A DNA stretch of 47,094 bases from Myxococcales bacterium (GTDB taxonomy: Bacteria; Myxococcota_A; UBA9042), in the NCBI GenBank assembly GCA_023954815.1, contig JAGSHB010000023.1, positions 1 through 47,094 on the forward strand, given 5' to 3'. Of this stretch, positions 16,514 through 25,500 are shown in pieces. The notes under the pieces were generated by a model that searched no databases, was not told where the DNA came from, and was given only the letters and a program-made list of their open reading frames with translations. The translations under genes were made by a program, and so were the position numbers. Positions within the stretch are counted from its first letter, which is position 1; each line of letters begins with the position of its first letter.

Positions 16514-19500
16514 GATGTCTTCCTCACCCTTACGGATGAAGTTCACCTCGATGCTGCCCTTACCGAACTTGCCTGCGTCGATGTCCGCGCTACCGGCGGC
16601 ACTGCGCAGCTCATTGGCGACGACGTTGGCTTCGAGCTTACCGTTGCGAATCGTGGCAGGACCGACGCCCCACTCCTTGATCTGCTCGACCTTGCCCTGA
16701 CCGGAGAACTCTTCCTTCTGCACGTTGAGCGTACCGCTGACTTCACCGCGAGCGACGTCGACCAGCTCCACGCCAATCTTGCCGCCCAGCTCCGTCAACT
16801 CAGAGTCCTTGACCCGCGCGCTCGCCTCACCGTGGGTGATGAGCAGCTTGCCGTTGGCCATCTCTTTCGGGCCTTCCAACGTCACCGTCGCGACGCCGCT
16901 GATGAGCTCCATGGTCGAGCCAGGATCCACCTCAACGCGGCCTTTACCCCATCCGAAGATGTTGATCTCAGCGAAGCCGCCGAAGCTCTTGAGCTCGTTG
17001 GCCTCAAAGTTGGCTAGCACCTCTCCGCCCGACAATTCAGCGAATTCGCCGATTTTCTGCGGCTCTGTGAGCGCCAGTCCGGCCTGGCCGTCGAACGAAT
17101 CAAGCGTCGATGACTTGTGGACGCGCACCCAGCCTTTGCCCATTCCGTCGAGCTCTGCCTCGACCTCGCCGTAGATGCCCTTGAGCTCGCTGGCCTCGAC
17201 CCGCGCGCCGATGCTGCCCTTGGTCAGGGTGAGCACGTCGCCCATCTCCTTGGGCTGGTCGAGCTTGACCAAGCCTTCGCCGGTGATGGAGTCGAGGGTG
17301 CTGCCTTCGCGAATCGAGAGCTGGCCTGAGCCCCACTCCTCGACCTCGAGTTTGACGAGACCGCCAAAGTCCTTGAGGTCGCTGTTGGCGATGTTGGCCG
17401 TGACGTAGCTGCCCTGCAGGAGGTTGAGCGGCCCGCCGAGCTTCTTGTCGTCTTCCACGCGCAGGCTGCCGACACCGCTGATGTCGTTGAGATCCGTCGC
17501 CGTGAAGCTGACCGAGCCCTTGAGCCACTCTTGGAAGGTGACGTCGATGTTGCCGCTGAACTTGACCGGAGCACCGCCAGCAAAGTCGACGATGAGCGCG
17601 CTGTCTTTCTCCAGCGCGATGCCGCCATTGAACTCTTTGCGCTCGATGACCTGCACCGTGGCGCTGCCTTCGAAGGTGTCGAGCGTATTGGCGCCTGCGA
17701 GCACACCCATGCCGCGTAGCCAGCCGTCGTATTCGAGCGCCAGCTGGCCCTGAACAGACTGAATGCCCTCTTCGCTGTCGAACGTGCCACTGACCCGGCC
17801 GCCCTCTTTGATGACCAGCGCGCTGTTGGCGACCTGAACGTCGTTGATGAGACCGACGGTGGCGAAGCCCTTGACCGCGTCCAGATCCGAACCGCCATCG
17901 AGGTCGAGTTGCCCCTCGATGTAGTCGTCGTAGCTGAAAGCAACGGTACCGGACCAACGATTGACGTCGGAGTTGTCGACCGTAGCCGTCAGGAAGCTGT
18001 CCTTCTTGAGCGTGACCTTGCCGACATCCTTTTCGTTCAGCAGGCGCAAGTTGCCCTGGCCGTTGATCTTGTCCAGATCTCCGGGCGCATCCACGCCGAT
18101 CGAGCCGGTGGCCCAGTCTTCGTAGTCCACCAGCAGCGAGCCGCCGATCTTCTTGATGTCCGACGCTTCGACCATCACCAACGCAGCGCTGCCCTGTTTG
18201 AGCATGATGCCGTTGCCGAGGTCTTTCGGTGCCTGGGTCGACGCGGAGCCTTGACCGTAGAACTTGTCCTTCGTCGTCCGCGAATCCAGCGCCATGGAGC
18301 CGGAAATCCAGTTGTTGGACTCCCAAAGCACCGTGCCGCTGAACTTGCTGAGCGAGCTCTGGTCGACGTGAAGTGTGACGCCACTGCCCTGCTTGAGGCT
18401 GAAGTTGTCGTAGTCCTTCTTCTTGCGGATGCGACCGTGGGCCTGACCCGTGACCGAGTCCATGTTGCTGCCGGGAACGGCGCTCAGGGTACCCTCGAGC
18501 CAATCCTCGAAGCGCCAACGAACCATGCCGTCGAAGCCGGTGAGCTCGTTGCTAGCCATCTTGAAGTTAGCGGTGGAGCCCTTGAGGATCTTGATGCCGC
18601 TGTCGCCGATATCTTTGCCAGCCAACAGCTGCAACTTTGCGTCACCGGTGAGGCTGGTGAAGGTCGAACCACGCGAGGTGACATGACCCTTGAGCCAGTT
18701 CTCGTACTGCAAGCCGACGCGACCGTCGAAGGTGCTGTTTTCCAGCCCCGCAGCGCTATCGAAGGCCATCTTCATGTGGCCGCCGTTCAGCAGCTTGGCC
18801 TTGTCGCCAACCGGCTTGGCCTTGATGACCTTCGCCTGAGCTTCGCCCGAGTAGGGGCCGTCAAATCCGGTGCCTGTGGCGACCTTGACGGAGCCCTGCA
18901 GCCAGTTGTCGTACTGCCAGTTGACCCGACCACCGAAGCTCCCCGGCTTGCTGTTTTCAACCCGCAGGTTGAGCTCGCCGCCCTTGAGCATCTTGATGTT
19001 GTTGCCCGCATCCAACGGCGCGGTGAGGTGCGCTTTGGCCTCGCCGGTGATGGACTTGAGGTTGCTCGGCTCCAAGCGAATCGAGCCGCCGACCTTGGCT
19101 TTGTCGCCCTCGTACTTCCAGTTGGCCTGGCCGCTGAGGTTGTCGAAACCGCTATCTTTGAACTGGGCCTTGAGGCTTCCGCCCTTCGACAGCTTGAACT
19201 GCCCGCCGCCCGGTGCGTGCTCTTTGACCAACTGGGCCTGCACGTCACCGCTGATGGAGGTAATCGTGCTGGATGGGTCGATGGTGACCGCACCCATGAG
19301 CCAATCTTGGTACTCGAACCTGGCGATACCGCTGATGGTGTCGACGCCCGAGGTGGTGAAGCCAGCCTTGAGCTGCGCGCCCTGGAGCACCTTGAAGTCG
19401 CCCATCTCCTTGGTCTGGAGCAGCGTGCCGCTGATCTCGCCGGTGAGCGAGTCGAGGGATCCCTTGGTCTCGATGTTCAGGTTGCCTTCCAGCCAGTCCT

Positions 19501-22500
19501 GGTACTGCACACGAACAGAGCCGCCCCACTCGGTGATGGCCCCACCAGCGATGCTGATATTGGCCGCACCGCCCGGCTTCAAGGTCAAATCGCCGCCGAT
19601 CTGCTTGTCGCCGACGATTTGAACGTTGGCGTCACCCTCGATGGACTCGAGCTTGCTGGCCTCGACGCTGATGGCGCCCTCGACCCAATCCTCGTAGCCG
19701 AATTTGACCTGCCCGGTGAGGCCGTCGAAGCCATTGTTGGCGATCTTCAAGCTGGCGCTAGACCCGGTACGAATGCGGAACTTGCCGTCGCCGACAGGCT
19801 TGTCATTGATGACGTTGGCGCCGCCCTCACCACTGATTTTGGTCAACGAGGAGCCCTGCTCGATGTTGACGCCGCCCTCCAGCCAGTTCTCGTAGCCGAA
19901 GTTCATGTGGCCGTGGATGCCGCTGATGCCCGAGTTGGTAAACTTCACCGTTGGGCTGCCGCCGCTCAGCAGTTTGAACTTGCCGTCGCCGACCTCTTTC
20001 GCCCGGCGCAGGTGCGCGGTGGCCTCGCCTGTGATCGCGGTGAGCTTGCTGCCCTTGGCGACCGAGATTTGGCCGGCGATCCAGTCCTCGTACTGCCAGA
20101 GCACGTCGCCGCCGAAGGTGAGCGGTTTGTTGGAGCCTAGCTCGACTTCCAGGTTGCCGCCGGTCTTGAGCACTAGGCCGTTACCGACTTCTTTGTCTGC
20201 GACGAGGCGCGCAGTGGCCAAGCCATCGACACCCTTGAAGCTGCCGCCTGCGCCGACCGTGACCGTGCCGTCGAGCCAGTCTTGGTACATCCACGCCACG
20301 TCGCCCATGAAGGTCTGCTGGGCGAGGTCTTTGGTGGTATCGAAGTCGATGAAGATCGAGCCACCCGGCTTGAGTGAGAAGTCGCTGTTGAGCTCTTTGT
20401 GCTGCAGCAGTGTCGCTTCTGCGGAGCCTTTGAGCGCGGTCAATTCGGACGGTGCCAACTCAACGCTGCCGCCGAGCCACTCGCCGTAGCGCCAAGACGC
20501 CTGACCTTGAATCTGCTTGACGTCGCCGCCGGCGAGCGTCGCTTCGAGCGCTCCGCCTTGCTTGAGCTGCAGGTCGCCGGCCACCACATGGGAGTGCCGC
20601 ACGTTGGTCGAGGCCTTGCCGTCGACGCTGTCGAGGTGACTAAACGGTGCGATCTCAATCGCGCCGCCCAGCCATGTGTCGTAGATCCAGCCGACCTTGC
20701 CACCGACACCCTTGAAATCACTGCCTTCGAAGCGCGCCTTCAGGTTGCCGCCGCGCTCGAGCTCCAGCTTCTCGCCGACGCGCTTGCGCTCCCGCAATGT
20801 CGCGCCGCCCTCGCCTGCGATGGAGTCCAGTGTGCTGCCAGCCGAGACGTCAAGACGCCCCTCCAGCCACTCTTCCATCTGCCAGCCAAAGCCGCCCGAG
20901 AAGCTCTCCAACGAGCTGTTGACGAAGTTGGCCTTCATCGACGCGCCGGGCTTGAGGAATGCGCCGCCCTTGAGGTCCTTGCGAACCATGGTCGTGGCGG
21001 ACACTTCGCCCTCGAGTTTGGTCAGGTCGCCGCTGGCGATGGTCGCCGCGCCGTCGATCCAACCGTCGTAGACAACGCCGATGGTTCCGGTGAAGCCGGT
21101 GAGGCCCGTTCCGTCAAAATCTGCCGTAAATCCGCCACCTTTTTTCAAACGCAGCTTCTCGTCGAGGAACTTTTCGATGGCGATAGAGCCCGTCGCCTTG
21201 CCGGAAATGTCGTCCAGATTACCGCTCTCGGCGCTGATCGTGCCCTTGAGCCAACCGAGATCGCCGTAGCTCCAGTTCACCAGACCGCGCACGTCGGTCA
21301 TCTGGTTCTGATTGACCGTCGCTTCCAGGCTGCCGCCCGGCTCGAGGACCAGCGTAGAACCGGGCACGGGGCGCGGCTCGACCAATGTGGCCATCCCCAA
21401 ACCGTCGATGACGTTGGAGCGCATGTCCCAGGAACCCGAGAGCGAGCCTTCGATGGCGCCGTATTTGAACAGCAGCGTGCCGTCCATGTCTGCCACTTCG
21501 TTCGAGACGATGTAGCCCGAGACCATGGAGCCGTTGACGATGGTCAAATCACCGCCAAGATCCATGTCTTCGGCGACAACCAACTGCGCAGCGCCCGTGA
21601 TGACCGGTGGATCACCGTCGGACTGCTCGATGATGACAGAGCCGACCAGCTCCTCATCGCGCTTGATGCCGACGGTGCCCTTCGCGGACGCCAGCTCGCT
21701 CGCCAGGTACTCACCCTCAAGCGTGCTGCCGGTCAGCATGCGCAGGCCGCCGCTCATCTCCAGATCGCGGGTCAGCTGGCCGATACCGGCGCCGTTGAAG
21801 CCGCCCTCCGCGTCGCTGAAATTCAGGTCCCCGTGGATGCTGATGGTACCGTCGAGCCAGTCGCTGTAGCCGTAGTTGAACGTGCCGCCCTTGAGCTTGA
21901 CGTCGTTGGGGTTGACCAACTCGCCGTGTACGTCGCCGCCCTTCTTGATGGTCAGCTTGCCGCGGGTCTGCTCCTCGTTGATCGAGGCGGTCGTGATGTT
22001 GCCCTTGAGTGTGCCCGGGCTCGGCTGGTTGGTGACCTCGACCTGGCCCGCAAGGTAGTTCTTGTTGTCGCCACCCCAACCGAAGTTGAACGTGCCACTG
22101 AACGGCGTCGCGCTCTCGTTGATGCTGACGGTGATGTCGCCGCCGCTCTTGAGTTGCAGCTTGGGCTCCACTGCCAACGGGGTCATCAGACCGCCCTTGA
22201 CCGTGCCCTTGAACGACGAACCCTTCACCCCATCGGCGTGGCCACCGCGCCCGACGTGCAGCACTTCGCCGTTGTCGAGGCCGAACTCAGCCTGGACTGC
22301 GCCGGTGTAAGTCGGTGTGCCATTGGCGTCGATAGCGACCTTTGTCAGCCCTGCGCCTGGGTGGATCTTCACCTGTTTCGGCGCGCCCTCGGAGTAGGTC
22401 CGGCCGTTGCCGATGATGGCGCCTGGCCCCTCACCGATGATGCTGTCGACGCTGCCGTTGGCGACTTTGGCGACACCCGTCAGCCAGGTGCCATTCGGGC

Positions 22501-25500
22501 CATCCTCCAGGTGCCACGGGACCTCACCGCTGATCTTGGTGACCGCGCTGTCCGTCATCTCGACGTCGAAGGCGCCTGCGCCAGGGATCAGATACACGTT
22601 GCCCTGAACGTGGTGCTTCTTGCCGGGCAACACGGTGCCGAGGCCCTTGCCGGTGAGCTTGTTTGGCGTCGTATCGGCCGAGATCTCGATGAGACCCTCT
22701 AGCCAATCGCTGAGCTCGAACGCGATGTCGCCGCGGATGCCGGAGACGCGATTGTTCTCAACTTTGCCAGCCAAGCCAGCGCCTGGCATGAGCTTTAGGC
22801 CCGTGCCAACAGCCGTCTCGGCTGAGATCTTACCGGTGAAATCACCCGCCATGGAAAATGGATTGGCCTGGCCTTCAATGCCCAGGGCACCCTCGATCCA
22901 AGGCGTGCCTTTGTCGCCCCACTCGAAGTTGACCTGACCGCCGATGTTGCTGATCAGCGAGGCCGTCATGGTCGTGTCGACCTTGCCGCCCTTCTTGATG
23001 TTGAAGCCGCCGCCGGTGGCCTTCTCTTCGATGACCTGGGCGCCTTTGACCGAGCCGTTGATCGCCTGTAGATGCTGGCTTTCCGTGGCCTTGACCACGC
23101 CACCGAGGCCGATGAGGTTACTACTGTAGTTGAACGGAATGTCGCCCTTGATGAAGCGCGGGTTGTTGGCCTGCACATCAACGCTGACCTTGCCCCCGGG
23201 CATCAGCTTGAGGTTGCCCTCCTGCTTTTCGCCGACCAGTTTGCCGATCAGCTGACCACTGAACGTGTCACCCACCGCGATACCGTCGATGCTCAACCGG
23301 CCCTGGACCCAGTCATCGACCTTCGCCTCTGCCGATCCTTGGTAGTTCATCAGGGTGTTGTTCGCCCAAGTGACCGTCAGGCCCTCACTCGGCAGCAGCG
23401 TCACCGATGGTGAACCGTTCGGGAGCAGCTTGTCGCTGAGCACAGTGGCGGACGAAGGACCGCTGATCGACGCGAAGTTGGTCTTCTGCGTGATCTTCAT
23501 CGTGCCGGCGAGCCACTTCTCGCTGCCGAAGTCCCAGTTGACCTCCGAGCCCACTTCAAAATCGGTTGGCTGGTTGCCAGTGACGAAGTCGACGACGCCC
23601 GTGCCCCCCTTTGCCATCTTCAGATCGCCGGTCTGCTCGGCAGGCGTGCCCGTGAGCGGCCCTTTGACCCGTCCGGTCACGCCGTCGCGGAAGCTCGACC
23701 CGGCCTTAGCGTCGACGGTGCCTTCCAACCAACCTGCGTACTTGATGTTGGTCTTGCCCGTGAACGTCTCAATGGTGCTGTTTGCCACTGTGACCTTCAG
23801 CGCCCCACCCTCGGTCAACGAGGCGCCAGACTGCCCGCTCATGTTGTGGTCTTTGACGACCTTGAGCACCGAGTCTCCTTCGAGCTTGTCGAAGTCCAGC
23901 TTCTCTCCCGCGATGACCGCCTGACCTTCTGCGAAGTCCTTGAAACGGAAGTCGACCGTACCGGAGTACTGGTGCGGCTTGCCGTCTTGCAGCGTCACCG
24001 TTAGCGCGCCCTCTTTGCCGGGCAAAAGCGTGATGTCGCTGCCGCTGCTTAGGCGCTTTGGCGCGATAAGTTGGGCCTTCAAGTTGCCTGTGAGCTGCTC
24101 AAAGCTGACCGCTTGGACAGGATCAGCAATCTGCGCTGTGCCTGCGAGCCATTGGTGGTACTGCCAGTTCAACGTACCTGAAATACCTTGAAAAAGACCC
24201 GCCTCAATGTGCCCTGTGAGCTTGGACCCGGTGTTGCCATACAGCTGACTTCCGTTGCTCTCACCGATGCGGAAACGCGCTTTGGCGTCGGCCGGGCCGG
24301 TGCCCGAAATCTGGTTGAGCTGCGGCGTCCACGTGTTGACGTTGACCGTGCCTTTGAACTTGCTGTGCTCCCAAGCGAGCGGTCCCTTGATCTGCGTGAC
24401 GCGGCTCGCTTCAACCTTGCCCGAAAACTTCTTCTCGGGGTCGGCGACCAAGTTCAGGTCGGCGCCAATGTTCAACCCCTGGCGCAACCAAGTCGTCGCA
24501 GTCCCGTTGAGCACCGCGAAATTGTCACGGGCATCAAATGCGAGCGTACCGGCGTAGTTTTCGCCAGACTCGAACTTCATGTTGCCTTGGGCGCTCTTGA
24601 GGCGATTGGCCTCGACATCGATGTCCACCGCGCCGCCGGTGCCCTTGAGCTCACCCCAAGTTTCGCCGACCTTGAGATTGGCCTTGCCGCTACCGGTGAG
24701 CTTTTCCCACTGATCGCTCGCGGCGAGATCCAACTTGCCGACTGCAGTGCCATCGCGGAAGTTCATGTCGACGTTACCGCCAACGATTTTCACGCTGGTG
24801 CCGCGGACTTGTACCGTCGCCGCGCCCTTGCTCAGGGTCAGCTCGTCAAAGGTCTTAGGCGTGACCAACTCGGCCGTAGCGGTCGCGTTGATGGTCTCTT
24901 TGTTCGTGCCCTTCTCCAGAACGGCCTTGCCCTTCATGAAGTCGGCCAACTCGAAGTCGACCTCACCGCTGGTGCTGACGAGGTTGCTCTTTTCGATCTG
25001 GATGGTCAGGGCGCCGCCAGACACCTTCACCGGGGAGCGGTCCAGCGGCTCCTTCAAGCCGCCGCTCAGGGTGAAGTCGACCTTGCTGTCGAGCAGGTCG
25101 ATGCCGCCACCTGCCCAGTTGCCCGAGAAGAGGTTGTCGTAGACCGCGCCACCACTGCCGTCCATGCGCTTGAGCTGGCCGTCCTCGACGGTGCCAGACA
25201 AGAAGGCGTGGGTGAACACCACAGGTTCCAGCCGGTTCTCGCCGTGGAACATGAAAGACGCACTACCGCCGACTTTCGCCGTCTCGCTGTCCCACGTCAG
25301 GCTGAGGCCGCCGAAGCCATTAGGCAGCGGCGTGACGGTTAGACCGAGACCACCGCTGATCTGGACCTTACTACTCTCGCTCAACGTACCGGTAAGCTTG
25401 CCCTTTGCCGCCGTTGCCGCTGGCCCCAGCGCCAAGTCGGCTGTCTGGTCGATGGTGATCGTACCGCCGAGTTTTTCGTCCTTGATGGATGCCGCGAGCT

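Noticed and set aside
17909-20140. 743-codon + strand open frame
   Set aside because: It lies wholly antisense to the giant repeat gene and has no ribosome-binding site or known domain; its low-complexity composition mirrors the codon pattern of the repeats.
20399-22702. 767-codon + strand open frame
   Set aside because: Same reasoning: it is a codon-bias shadow of the repeat array on the opposite strand.
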